64,000 bases of DNA from JAGVSV01 sp050952845 (GCA_050952845.1 JBMNLP010000001.1:1674001-1738000); one strand, 5' to 3'; counted from the first letter of the stretch, positions 15,247-23,374 are shown. Notes: a model not told the origin generated them from the letters alone. Program-made: numbers and translations.

Positions 15247-16776
15247 ATGAAAACGCCGTCTTATTACTGCACCTGGGCTGCACAGAATTACTTATATGGG
15301 TGGAATGATCCGAATTTGGATGCAGCGGTTCTTGAAGGCGACTCTGGTTCTGAAATTGCATGCAGCTATATGAGAGAAGATATGATGCTTGTTCAGGATG
15401 GTCCGGCAGGATTTTATCCAGCCGCCCGAAAGAATATGTTTTTTTTGCTGGACTACGGTTGGGATGTTGCACTGAAGGAAACAAAGATCTGGGCAGGCAG
15501 CTGTCTTGCGAATCCAGATCGATTTCCGGGGTGTCCAGAGCAGCCATGGGAAAGACTGAAGTACTTAAATGACAGAGCAATGGAACTAGGCTGGGGCGGT
15601 ATCGCAATCTGGCTTGCTGCGCAGGTTGCGCCGGTGCTCAGCAAAGGGAGGGGACTCTCAGAAGACGAGCAGGAACGCTATTGGCGCGAACGTATGGAAT
15701 GGTCCGAATGGGCAGGTGTGCGTTATTGGAAGATTGACTGGGGCAAGCGTCAAGCAGATATTGAATTTCGCATCAATATGACCCGATGGGCGCGTGATTC
15801 TGCGCCGAACCTATTGATTGAACATGCATACTGTCAAAGCTGCGTAAACGACTCGGATGATGGATGGCGAAATGCTCCGCTGATAATTCGTGATGGACGT
15901 GTGAATGCACAGCTGATTGAAAAACAGGCGAAGCTGCTGGAGCATGTGGATATTCTGCGTACCTATGATGTTTTTGGACAGCTGTCAGTGTCAGAAACGA
16001 TCGAGCGCATTGGTGCGCTGCTCAAAACGATGGAAGGCAGAAAGCCCACAGGGCTTGCGCTGCTCAATTGTGAGGATGAATGTTACATCGGGGCATCGTT
16101 GGGGCTTTGTGTGGGTGTAATGCGTCATCCCATGACAGGAAAAAGGCTCGCAGGAGACCCTGATGTGATGTTTCCGCGTAATGACCGTCAGTTTAAGCGA
16201 CGGATGGATGAAGTTACGCGCACTGTTGTATGGCAACAAATCATGCCGGCTTTCGGAGTATGTGATGAAGAAGTATATGTTTCAGAGGATATCTTGATCG
16301 ACAGTTGGACATTCAGCAAAGGCGAAACATGGCTCAATGCTGCGATCGGTCAAACAATTCCGCAGAGTGCACCGGCTATCATTAGTCGAGGAATGCCTCT
16401 GCCAGAAGTAAAGGTTCAAGGAGAACATCCATTCGTAACCGCTGCAAGACACGGCGCAAATGCGGCCGTTGCTGCGCACGGGCGTGTAAAGCCTTCTGCC
16501 AGTTGGTATGAACCGCTGGCGGATGTAACGATCACGTTGGATGATGGTGTGACAGATATTGGTGTATTTGGACACTATCGCAGTCTGACTATTTGCGGTA
16601 TGCGTCTGAAGGGAATGAAGATTGCAGTGCGTGATCTGTGCGACGAGGAATGGCAGGAGCTTGTTTGCGATACAGATGAACTGGTGCTCAGAGACGCATT
16701 GATTGAGCAAATCGGTTTGATGAACGCAACTCCAGGTGATCTGTCCGCTCCAGGAATGCATCTTAAAATTGGATAA
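15247..16776 (+). CDS. unrecognised glycosidase-like protein of the sugar locus
   Basis: A 509-residue cytosolic protein (no signal) that I cannot assign to a family. Short elements recall clan GH-D alpha-galactosidases: LDYGWD (about 68-73) resembles their D-x-GW strand, and VRYWKIDWGK (158-167, Asp164) resembles the strand that carries the nucleophile. It is rich in Trp, as carbohydrate-active enzymes often are. It sits 70 bases after the sugar-binding protein gene, behind a terminator, with its own AAGGAAG ribosome site. An insertion sequence abuts its stop codon, so the gene is intact but whatever lay downstream is displaced. Glycosidase function is an inference from weak motifs and context. 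Confidence 0.55.
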   Translation: MKTPSYYCTWAAQNYLYGWNDPNLDAAVLEGDSGSEIACSYMREDMMLVQDGPAGFYPAARKNMFFLLDYGWDVALKETKIWAGSCLANPDRFPGCPEQPWERLKYLNDRAMELGWGGIAIWLAAQVAPVLSKGRGLSEDEQERYWRERMEWSEWAGVRYWKIDWGKRQADIEFRINMTRWARDSAPNLLIEHAYCQSCVNDSDDGWRNAPLIIRDGRVNAQLIEKQAKLLEHVDILRTYDVFGQLSVSETIERIGALLKTMEGRKPTGLALLNCEDECYIGASLGLCVGVMRHPMTGKRLAGDPDVMFPRNDRQFKRRMDEVTRTVVWQQIMPAFGVCDEEVYVSEDILIDSWTFSKGETWLNAAIGQTIPQSAPAIISRGMPLPEVKVQGEHPFVTAARHGANAAVAAHGRVKPSASWYEPLADVTITLDDGVTDIGVFGHYRSLTICGMRLKGMKIAVRDLCDEEWQELVCDTDELVLRDALIEQIGLMNATPGDLSAPGMHLKIG

Positions 16777-18297
16777 TAAGGGTCTACTGAGCAACCCATG
16801 TTTCCAGAACAGGGTCATCCATTGATCATCATCCCATGCTGCTGTATCCGCACAATCGTCATCATGGGCCCCATGGACCACCAGAAAAAGAAGCGCAAAA
16901 AGAAACTCCTTCAGGCGTCTCCACAGATTCATCGTCAAAACGCAGATATGGATGGCTATTTCACTGGTTTCTTTCAGACGTTCCTTGACCAATCCCATTC
17001 CATACCGACGTTTGCCTACTCCAAACCCGCCCTCCACAGCATTGCGTTCGCCTGACTCACGGCGTTCTTCGTCTTTCTGCGCTCGATATAATGCCTTGTC
17101 CTTCGGTGGACGGCCCAGTTTGGGGCCCGACATGCGGATCCCGTGGGCTTTGCAGTATTGAAAATTCTCCCGTGTACGATATGCTTTGTCTGCTAAGATA
17201 CGCTCCGGATACTTACCCGTGTCGGCATGATAGCGCTCTACCGATTCCTTCAGCGTTTTACCCTCATGGTACGCATCCCAGGACAATTGTTCTACGCGCA
17301 TATAACCATCCACAACGGATACGGCCAGCTTCGCGCCAAACTCTGCCGGCGCTTTCGACTTGCCGCGAACGATGGGACGCACCCAGGGTTCGTGCAGGCT
17401 GACGATCCTGTCATCTACGCGACTGGTTCGTTTGTCATACATTTCCTTCTGCTGCGCATATAATTGCTCAATCACACCAAGCCGTTCCCGGTCTTTCTCG
17501 CTCAGATGATCCTTCATATCGGATAGATAGCCCAGATCGCGGCGAACGTAGTTCAGTTGTTTCCGAAGGCCGGTGCGCAGTTGTTTCCGGGTGGGTTTCC
17601 TGTTCCTGACATACCTCAGATAGTCTCTGCGAGCAACGCGGCGGTAGGTTCGGGGTTTCTCTCCCGTGGGATATACGCTGTCAATCATTGCTTCCAGCGC
17701 CTCCCGCGCCTCGTTGAGCAAACCAAGATCGGTCGGATAGCGGATATCCTGTGGGACGCAGGTGGCATCCAGGATCAGTGTACCGCTATTGACCGGCTCC
17801 TCACTTTCTTCTTCTGATTCCTTCTCTTTATCGCCTTCGTCCGTTGAATCAGAAGGCGGAACACCTTCCTCCTCGCCTTTCTTCTCTGCGTATGGGTCCC
17901 TGCGACCGGAGATATAATCATTCAGCTCCGACGTCACCTCTACAGGGATCCGCTTGCGAAACAACGTCATGGTGCTCGCGTCAAACGGCGCTTCATGTTG
18001 GAATACTGGCAGACCCAGGAAAAACTGGAGATAAGGATTCATCCGGATCTCCTCCACTGTATCCTCATCTGAAAAACCATAGCGCTCCTTGATGACGAGC
18101 GCTCCTATTGCCATCCTGGCGGATTTGCCTACATTGCCCACTTCGCTTGTAAAGGTCTGCGCATAACGGTGCTCCAGCTCAGCCCATGGGATCATCTTAG
18201 CCAGCTTGACCCAATCATTGGTAGAATCCAGTCCTTGGAATTGAAACACCTTTTCATCCTCAAATATATTGACTTGTTCGCTTTGCGGCCGATACAA
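16282..18297 (-). CDS. IS5/IS1182-like DDE transposase, reading frame runs past the IS end
   Basis: A DDE transposase. Catalytic candidates are Asp in TLILDATCVPQD, Asp in RILADKAYRTREN and Glu in ERNAVEGGFGVGKRRYG. A charged Glu/Lys/Asp/Ser insert lies near residues 135-170. I place the start at the TTG at 18295-18297, because GGAGG lies 8 bases before it; the longer GTG start at 18357 falls inside a hairpin and has no ribosome site. About 506 residues lie inside the element. There is no stop before its end, so the frame continues for about 165 codons antisense to the preceding sugar-locus gene. The tail is an accident of the insertion site, and the native protein elsewhere should end differently. 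Confidence 0.8.
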   Translation of the reverse strand: MYRPQSEQVNIFEDEKVFQFQGLDSTNDWVKLAKMIPWAELEHRYAQTFTSEVGNVGKSARMAIGALVIKERYGFSDEDTVEEIRMNPYLQFFLGLPVFQHEAPFDASTMTLFRKRIPVEVTSELNDYISGRRDPYAEKKGEEEGVPPSDSTDEGDKEKESEEESEEPVNSGTLILDATCVPQDIRYPTDLGLLNEAREALEAMIDSVYPTGEKPRTYRRVARRDYLRYVRNRKPTRKQLRTGLRKQLNYVRRDLGYLSDMKDHLSEKDRERLGVIEQLYAQQKEMYDKRTSRVDDRIVSLHEPWVRPIVRGKSKAPAEFGAKLAVSVVDGYMRVEQLSWDAYHEGKTLKESVERYHADTGKYPERILADKAYRTRENFQYCKAHGIRMSGPKLGRPPKDKALYRAQKDEERRESGERNAVEGGFGVGKRRYGMGLVKERLKETSEIAIHICVLTMNLWRRLKEFLFALLFLVVHGAHDDDCADTAAWDDDQWMTLFWKHGLLSRPLLSNFKMHSWSGQITWSCVHQTDLLNQCVSEHQFICIANKLLPFLVAQITHCNLHSLQTHTANSQTAIVSKYTNICHTIIQRDRYIRQRFIPTGRRLYTPVRSNGRICAVSCSGYEWMFSLNLYFWQRHSSTNDSRCTLRNCLTDRSIEPCFAFAECPTVDQDIL

Positions 18298-18424
18298 TGC
18301 TTTTACCTCCGAAATAAGTGCAAGGGTTTTTCGCCTTTTTGGTGCTTTCCCTTGCACTTATTGTATCACAAATTCGACTTAAAGGCTTGTATTATAATGC
18401 GTTGTTGGGTTAATCAGTGGACAC
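16780..18424 (-). mobile_element. IS5-like insertion sequence with imperfect terminal repeats
   Basis: About 1645 bp. The left end reads GGGTCTACTGAGCAACCCATG and the complement of the right end reads GTGTCCACTGATTAACCCAAC, matching at 15 of 21 positions. Flanks carry TAATAA on both sides (16774-16779 and 18425-18430), consistent with a target duplication of up to 6 bp. The left copy of that duplication contains the TAA stop of the preceding gene. The element carries one transposase gene on the minus strand. Confidence 0.8.
18313..18362 (-). promoter_or_regulatory. 14-bp stem-loop in front of the transposase ribosome site
   Basis: Perfect arms AATAAGTGCAAGGG (18313-18326) and CCCTTGCACTTATT (18349-18362) with a 22-base loop. 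They sit directly upstream of the GGAGG of the transposase. Known IS elements use such hairpins to keep transcripts entering from outside from being translated. That role is inferred here. Confidence 0.55.
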
Positions 18425-18427
18425 TAA

Positions 18428-18475
18428 TAAGGTAATGCCATCCATGATGCACATGCTATAAACAGCATTACCTTA
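18428..18475. terminator. hairpin at the 3' end of the 77-residue ORF
   Basis: Perfect 11-bp arms TAAGGTAATGC (18428-18438) and GCATTACCTTA (18465-18475), starting one base after the TAG of the minus-strand ORF at 18476. There is no T-run, so terminator function is uncertain. The outer TAATAA also forms the right duplication of the IS5-like element. Confidence 0.4.
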
Positions 18476-18709
18476 CTAGAGGGTAATTTCTTCGCCAGAG
18501 AAAAACGTCAGTGTGATTGTTTTATCATCCTTGCGCACGCCGCTGAGATCAACATGCAGTGTAATCTCTATATCATGCAAATTGGGTATGGTGAATTGTG
18601 TACCATCCAACATGTAGGCGATACCAATGCCTTCAAGCAGAATTTTTGTACTGGCAGGAATCAGCGGTTGAAGTTTTATATCCGCTTCGAGACAAGGATG
18701 TATGCCCAT
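18476..18709 (-). CDS. 77-residue hypothetical protein (complete copy)
   Basis: A small acidic protein beginning MGIHPCLEADIKLQPLIPAS and ending SGEEITL. I recognise no family. It was the gene at this site before the IS1634-family insertion: the insertion duplicated 253 bp containing its start codon and most of its length, leaving this complete copy and a truncated one on the far side of the IS. Only 41 bases of original upstream sequence remain before the IS begins, so it may have lost its promoter. No strong ribosome site is visible, which lowers confidence that it is translated. Confidence 0.4.
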   Translation of the reverse strand: MGIHPCLEADIKLQPLIPASTKILLEGIGIAYMLDGTQFTIPNLHDIEITLHVDLSGVRKDDKTITLTFFSGEEITL

Positions 18710-18750
18710 GCAGCCGTTGCTTTGCTTTCATTTTCCATTGTGATATAATC
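18498..18750. repeat. 253-bp target-site duplication, left copy
   Basis: Identical to 20734-20986 except for one base (C at 18725, A at 20961). The two copies directly abut the two ends of the IS1634-family element. They carry the start and most of the 77-residue ORF plus the promoter of the regulator gene. Confidence 0.95.
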
Positions 18751-18859
18751 TGACTTTTACACTTTGAGAGACAAAAGCGCCCAGAATTCCCTTATAAATC
18801 AAAGGAAGTGGGCGTTTTCAGTCTGCACGCTGGTTTTTACCGTTAGCGCAAAGAGGATG

Positions 18860-20572
18860 CTATTTTTTCACCTGCGCGACCAATTGACGGATGTCCTTTG
18901 CATGACGGTATTTCATCGCGAAGTCAACCCCTACCGCCTTGCCAACCTCCTCAAGCACATCATTGTAGTAATCAAACACATACAGATTTTCTTCAATCAG
19001 GGAGCCCGAAGCCCTGGAAAGGCTCTCAACCAATTTGCCTACGCTGAAACGTTGGTTGGTGCGCAGTTGCAGGCAGCGCAGCAGCAGCAAGGCTACAAAA
19101 CAAATCAGGAAGTGCGCTTCAATATGTTCCTGAACGCTGACATAGACCGGCCGGGCCTGAAGATCTCCTTTGGTTATTTTGAAGCTTTCCTCAATCTGCC
19201 ACAACCCTCGGTAAGTGTTGATGACCTCCGTGTCGTTCATCTCCATTTCGCTGGTCACCAGGGCATAATAACCGTCAAAACGTTCTTCCTGGGCAATGCG
19301 TTCCCGATCCAACACCGGCGTCTTTTTGCCGTTTGGCAGAATCTCCCCTGTCTTCTGGTCGATGTTCAAGTTACGAATGTACCGGGTACAGCCCAGGTCC
19401 TCAACCAGCGCTCTGCGCCCAGGGTGGGCGATGATGTCCTGTGCCTTGGTAACGGCCTGCGAGCGCTCCGCCTTGGCCCTCAGGTCATAGTTCCGGCTAT
19501 AGAAAACCACTTGCTTTTGATCCACAGTAAAGGACTTCTTCTTGCCGTGGACATCGTGTATTTGAATCTCCCGGGGCTCCAGGCGTGACTTCATCTTGAA
19601 GTCCTCGCCCATGGCACTGTATCCTGTCTCGTCCAGTACATAGTCCTGCAGCTCCTTGGTGGCTTTGCGCACTGACTGGGCATAGATGTATCCGTCACCG
19701 CGCAACACCAGAGTGGCGATGTTGTTTGATGTATTCATTCCCTTGTCCGCTACCACCACCATCCGCTCAATCTCATACCGTTTCCTGATGTCCCGGATGA
19801 CAGGACGCAGGGTTAGACAATCGTTGGTGTTGCCGCTGAACAATTCATAGGCAATAGGTAAGCCCTGGCTGTCCATGAGCAGGCCCATCTGAATAATGGG
19901 ATTGGGACGATGTTCCTTGGAGACGCCTTTCTGTTTAAGCCCTTCGGGTACGTCCGTCTCAAAATAATAGTTGGTTACGTCGTAGTATACGTGTGAGGTA
20001 TCCCGATGGTAGCGAGTACTAACTGCCTGGTGCAGCGCGAACAGCAGGTCCTTCCTGTATCGGGAGAAGGTGGATAGCGACCGGTATACATGCTGCAATT
20101 CAAAGGTATAGTGCTCAAAATAATCCTCCCGATGGTCAAAGCTATACTTCTTGGAGCCTGGATCGAGGATTCGCTGAAACACCAGCATACGGAAGATTTG
20201 ATCCAGCTGGTAGTCGCTCTTCACCGTCCGTTGACGGCTGACCCAGAACCTGCGGATGCCCAGCTCATGATACAGCTTGCTCAAGGCCAGGTACCCCAGG
20301 TTCTTGCGGTTGCAGGTGTCGGGCTGTAAACGCTCGGCAGGCTTGTATGCAATGGTTGCCGTGCGTTCCAGGTCCTTTTCTTCCAGGGTCATCTGCTCAG
20401 CCAGCTGTGTATAGTGCGCGATGGGATCCTCCATGTCCGTAATATCTTCCAGATAGCCAATGGACAGGATGGTTTTCGTTCTGACATTGCCTGATTCCTT
20501 GTGATAGTAAGGTTTGACGATGGACAAAAAGGTCTTGCCGGACTTCTTGTTGGGGATCTTCTTCAGGTACAT
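18860..20572 (-). CDS. IS1634-family transposase
   Basis: A 570-residue DDE transposase of the IS4 superfamily. Candidate catalytic residues are Asp in VYYDVTNYYFE, Asp in MVVVADKGMNTSNN and Glu in YRGLWQIEESFKITKGD; the last is the Y-(2)-R-(3)-E-(6)-K signature of this superfamily, here in YRGLWQIEESFKITK. The start at 20572 (MYLKKIPNKKSGKTF) has AAGGAGG 6 bases upstream. A promoter (GGTAAA complement, 17-bp spacer, TATAAT) lies inside the element. The frame is intact, so transposition may still occur. Confidence 0.93.
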   Translation of the reverse strand: MYLKKIPNKKSGKTFLSIVKPYYHKESGNVRTKTILSIGYLEDITDMEDPIAHYTQLAEQMTLEEKDLERTATIAYKPAERLQPDTCNRKNLGYLALSKLYHELGIRRFWVSRQRTVKSDYQLDQIFRMLVFQRILDPGSKKYSFDHREDYFEHYTFELQHVYRSLSTFSRYRKDLLFALHQAVSTRYHRDTSHVYYDVTNYYFETDVPEGLKQKGVSKEHRPNPIIQMGLLMDSQGLPIAYELFSGNTNDCLTLRPVIRDIRKRYEIERMVVVADKGMNTSNNIATLVLRGDGYIYAQSVRKATKELQDYVLDETGYSAMGEDFKMKSRLEPREIQIHDVHGKKKSFTVDQKQVVFYSRNYDLRAKAERSQAVTKAQDIIAHPGRRALVEDLGCTRYIRNLNIDQKTGEILPNGKKTPVLDRERIAQEERFDGYYALVTSEMEMNDTEVINTYRGLWQIEESFKITKGDLQARPVYVSVQEHIEAHFLICFVALLLLRCLQLRTNQRFSVGKLVESLSRASGSLIEENLYVFDYYNDVLEEVGKAVGVDFAMKYRHAKDIRQLVAQVKK

Positions 20573-20606
20573 GACGCTCCTCCTTACAGGTAGAAATGAC
20601 GTCATG

Positions 20607-20635
20607 ATTATATCACAACGGTAAGGAACGGTAAA
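20607..20635 (-). promoter_or_regulatory. promoter of the IS1634-family transposase
   Basis: Minus strand TTTACC (20630-20635), a 17-bp spacer and TATAAT (20607-20612), about 35 bases before the start codon. Confidence 0.6.
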
Positions 20636-20945
20636 TATACAAATCCTTTAAACTTGACAAAAAAATAGGCTCGGACGCCTTATAATATATAGGAATTTTG
20701 AGCTGGATTGAAATTAAGAAGTGTAAAAGTGGGGAGAAAAACGTCAGTGTGATTGTTTTATCATCCTTGCGCACGCCGCTGAGATCAACATGCAGTGTAA
20801 TCTCTATATCATGCAAATTGGGTATGGTGAATTGTGTACCATCCAACATGTAGGCGATACCAATGCCTTCAAGCAGAATTTTTGTACTGGCAGGAATCAG
20901 CGGTTGAAGTTTTATATCCGCTTCGAGACAAGGATGTATGCCCAT
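20613..20945 (-). pseudogene. truncated duplicate of the 77-residue ORF fused to IS sequence
   Basis: The right-hand copy of the duplication holds the first 70 codons of the small ORF, identical to 18476-18709. The frame then enters the end of the IS1634-family element and picks up about 40 foreign codons (from PLLHFLIS). It keeps the native upstream region but not its own C-terminus, so it is a by-product of the insertion. Confidence 0.75.
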
Positions 20946-20986
20946 GCAGCCGTTGCTTTGATTTCATTTTCCATTGTGATATAATC
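20734..20986. repeat. 253-bp target-site duplication, right copy
   Basis: Partner of 18498-18750. This copy stays joined to the regulator gene it serves: its last bases are the -10 box of that gene's promoter. Confidence 0.95.
20958..20985 (+). promoter_or_regulatory. promoter of the PucR-type regulator
   Basis: TTGATT (20958-20963), a 16-bp spacer and TATAAT (20980-20985), about 38 bases before the regulator's start. The left duplication carries the same promoter with TTGCTT as -35. That copy now fires into the 3' end of the transposase gene, antisense to it. Confidence 0.65.
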
Positions 20987-21022
20987 GGCAGTGCAAAGAC
21001 ATGATGGCGAAAGGGGCACTGG

Positions 21023-22084
21023 ATGGTCGAAGCGTTGGCGGATAAACTGCAGGAGGTGTTTGCATCCCTGCAGACAACCGTGTATCTACTGGACGATGAA
21101 GGCAGAAGCCTTTTGCCGCCTGGTCCTGCGTTATTTTACCTGCCCGATCAATTGCCGCAGGGACAGATTGTATCATTAAATGGCTATAGTTTTGTGCGCT
21201 TGAATGCAGACGAGCGGTTCATCCTGTGTGCCATGCAGTCTCAGTCGGTTGCGGATGTGCTGCTGTTGGCCGTAGCGTATGCCGATAAGGTTATTCTGGC
21301 TGAGGATGCAAACGACGACCTGCTCAGCGTTTACAGGCGCCTGATGACAGACGACCTGTCCGGTGTCGAAATGGACGCGCTGACAGTGGAGCATCACCTC
21401 CCGGCCGATCTGCCCTGCTGCACCCTTCTGATGCACATGGTGCAGGTGCACGCATCCAGCGCATATGGCATTTTAAACAATTTGATCCCGCTGGCGTCGC
21501 ATGATGTGCTGGTTCCACTGGATCGGCATACCGCAACGCTGGTTAAATTTCCGGAAGATGGCGAAACCATGGATGACCTGATGGAATTTGCACTCGCCGT
21601 GCAGGAAACCCTGTTGAGCGAGAGCGCGCTGAAGGTAACGGTCGGCATCGGCGAACTGGTCGATACCGTGCGGAGCCTCAGCATCAGCTACGACCAGGCA
21701 CGCCGCGCGCTGGATATCGGCCAGGCGTTTTCCGATAACCGCAGCGTACATGTTTACAGCGCCATGATGCTGGAACGCTTCATTGCGGACATCCCTGCGG
21801 AAACAGCGGCATACTACCATAGCCTGCTGTTCAACAGGAAAACCGCGCATCTGTTCACCGACGAAATGCTGGAGACCATCAACATGTTCCTCGAGAAGGA
21901 CCTGAACCTTTCTGATACCGCCCGGCAGCTGTACATCCACCGGAACACCCTGGTATACCGCCTGGACAAGGTACAGCGCATGATCGGCCTGGACATCCGG
22001 CATTTCAACGACGCAGTCACCTATAAAATACTCTACAGCATGAAGAAGCGTGCCGGCAGCAGGCGCGACCCCCTGCATGACTGA
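21023..22084 (+). CDS. PucR/CdaR-type transcriptional regulator
   Basis: A 353-residue cytosolic regulator. The C-terminal 60 residues form a PucR-type helix-turn-helix: LNLSDTARQLYIHRNTLVYRLD, with the conserved HRNT-L-YRL pattern. The central part (about 170-250) includes KVTVGIGELVDTVRSLSISYDQARRALDIG, typical of the GGDEF-like CdaR domain. The N-terminal third has no recognised sensor. Family members activate catabolic genes in response to sugar acids or nitrogen compounds. The target here is unknown. It is followed 19 bases later by an S41 protease gene, probably in one transcript. The IS1634-family insertion preserved its promoter through duplication. Confidence 0.85.
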   Translation: MVEALADKLQEVFASLQTTVYLLDDEGRSLLPPGPALFYLPDQLPQGQIVSLNGYSFVRLNADERFILCAMQSQSVADVLLLAVAYADKVILAEDANDDLLSVYRRLMTDDLSGVEMDALTVEHHLPADLPCCTLLMHMVQVHASSAYGILNNLIPLASHDVLVPLDRHTATLVKFPEDGETMDDLMEFALAVQETLLSESALKVTVGIGELVDTVRSLSISYDQARRALDIGQAFSDNRSVHVYSAMMLERFIADIPAETAAYYHSLLFNRKTAHLFTDEMLETINMFLEKDLNLSDTARQLYIHRNTLVYRLDKVQRMIGLDIRHFNDAVTYKILYSMKKRAGSRRDPLHD

Positions 22085-22103
22085 ACAACGAAAGGCATCC
22101 ATT

Positions 22104-23312
22104 ATGAAACGAGCCCTGATCATCTTTCTGTTAACCGCATTAACAGCCTCCGCGCTCTGGACACCCGGCTTCACGCAAGCCCCGATCACCGTCGCCCAGG
22201 CCCAGGAAACAGTCACCATCACGCGCAGCGAATATGAGCGCCTGAAGCAGTACGAGCTGCTGGACGAAGTCAAAAACTACATTGAAGCCCATTATTACAA
22301 AGAGCCGGACCAGCAAGCCATGATGGACGGCGCCATCAACGGCTTGTTGTCAGGCCTGGGCGATGGCTATACTTTTTATTATCCCAAGGAAGCCTGGGAA
22401 AACCTCTGGAAAGATGACTTGGGCAAATACGCCGGCATCGGCATCCAGATGCTGGGCGATTACCGTGATGGCAGCGTCACCATCACCCGGGTGTTCAAGG
22501 ACACGCCCGCCGAACAGGCCGGCATGAAGAAAGGCGATGTACTCTACAAGGTGGAGGACCTGGAGGTAACAACCGCCACCCTGCAGGATGCCGTCAGCAT
22601 GATGCGGGGCATCCCCGGCGAAGAGGTGCATGTGGAGATGATCCGCAATGGCGAAGTTGTCGCCTTTGACCTCATCAAAGCAGAGATTATTGTCAACAGG
22701 CTGGAGTCCATGGTGCTTGAGGACAACGTGGGCTATATCATGCTGTACGACTTCGCGGGCGACTGTGCCCCGGAATTTGAAAAAGCCCTGCAGGACCTGC
22801 TCAATCAGGACATCCAATCCCTGATCATCGACCTGCGGGACAACCCTGGCGGCTGGGTTGCCGACGGCATTGCCATCGCAGATTTATTCTTTGACAGTGA
22901 ACTGTTATTCTACACGGAGGATCGTTCAGGCCAGCAGAATAAAACCTACATGACAAAAGGAAAAACCGATATTCCTCTGGTCGTATTGGTGAACGAGCAC
23001 TCCGCCTCCACATCGGAAATATTCACCGCCGCCATGAAGGATCATGGCCGTGCCACCGTTGTCGGTACCAAGACATTCGGCAAAGGCGTCACACAGTATG
23101 TGGTCAGCCTGAGCAACGGCGAATCAGGCTTCCAGTTTACCAACGCCCAATACTTCTCCCCCAAAGGCAACCAGGTACACGAAGTGGGCGTTACCCCCGA
23201 CGTTGAAGTAACGATGTCAGACAGCGAAGCCAACAACTACTATGAGTTCGGCGACCTCGGCGACCCCCAGTTAGCTGCTGCATATGATGAAGCGCTGAAC
23301 TTACAAAACTAA
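22104..23312 (+). CDS. S41-family C-terminal processing protease with PDZ domain
   Basis: A 402-residue exported serine protease that trims proteins from their C-termini outside the membrane. An N-terminal signal/anchor (about 1-30) is followed by an N-terminal helical part, a PDZ domain (about 105-185, ending EEVHVEMIRNGE) and the S41 core. The catalytic pair is visible: Ser in SASTSEIFTAAMKDHGRA and Lys in TKTFGKGVTQYV; DLRDNPGG also marks the family. The start at 22104 gives a good signal peptide and has CGAAAGG upstream; the longer frame from 22050 overlaps the regulator gene and lacks a ribosome site. It sits 19 bases after the regulator. Confidence 0.93.
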   Translation: MKRALIIFLLTALTASALWTPGFTQAPITVAQAQETVTITRSEYERLKQYELLDEVKNYIEAHYYKEPDQQAMMDGAINGLLSGLGDGYTFYYPKEAWENLWKDDLGKYAGIGIQMLGDYRDGSVTITRVFKDTPAEQAGMKKGDVLYKVEDLEVTTATLQDAVSMMRGIPGEEVHVEMIRNGEVVAFDLIKAEIIVNRLESMVLEDNVGYIMLYDFAGDCAPEFEKALQDLLNQDIQSLIIDLRDNPGGWVADGIAIADLFFDSELLFYTEDRSGQQNKTYMTKGKTDIPLVVLVNEHSASTSEIFTAAMKDHGRATVVGTKTFGKGVTQYVVSLSNGESGFQFTNAQYFSPKGNQVHEVGVTPDVEVTMSDSEANNYYEFGDLGDPQLAAAYDEALNLQN

Positions 23313-23332
23313 CAGTTCTTAACATATTTTAA

Positions 23333-23358
23333 CAATGCGCACAGCCTTGTGCGCATTG
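23333..23358. terminator. bidirectional hairpin between S41 protease and lplA
   Basis: Perfect arms CAATGCGCAC (23333-23342) and GTGCGCATTG (23349-23358) between convergent genes. T-tracts are weak on both sides. It directly adjoins sequence resembling the end of the 165-bp palindromic element. Confidence 0.6.
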
Positions 23359-23374
23359 TGCAATTTGCTCTAAA
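23345..23374. repeat. degenerate end of the 165-bp palindromic element (fourth site)
   Basis: On the minus strand the sequence reads TTTTAGAGCAAATT then GCACAATGCGCACAAGGC, closely matching the left end of the intact elements (TTAGAGCAAATT then ACGCAATCGTGGCGCACAAAGC). The rest of the element is absent. Its TAG is the stop codon of lplA. Like the other copies it lies between convergent genes. Confidence 0.5.

Larger units (their letters stand above)
18751..20733 (-). mobile_element. IS1634-family insertion sequence
   Basis: A 1983-bp element ending in ACTTTTACACTT inverted repeats (18753-18764 and 20719-20730), with a transposase of the IS1634 group. It is bounded by 253-bp direct repeats. 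Long, variable-length target duplications are a documented habit of IS1634 itself in Mycoplasma mycoides, so the repeats are best read as its target-site duplication. Confidence 0.9.

Noticed and set aside
16282..16779. The C-terminal 165 codons of the IS5-like transposase as a functional domain
   Set aside because: They are read antisense to an intact gene outside the IS boundary and have no similarity to transposases.
20613..20945. The 110-codon frame as a real gene
   Set aside because: Its first 70 codons duplicate the 77-residue ORF and the rest is IS end sequence, so it is a product of the insertion.
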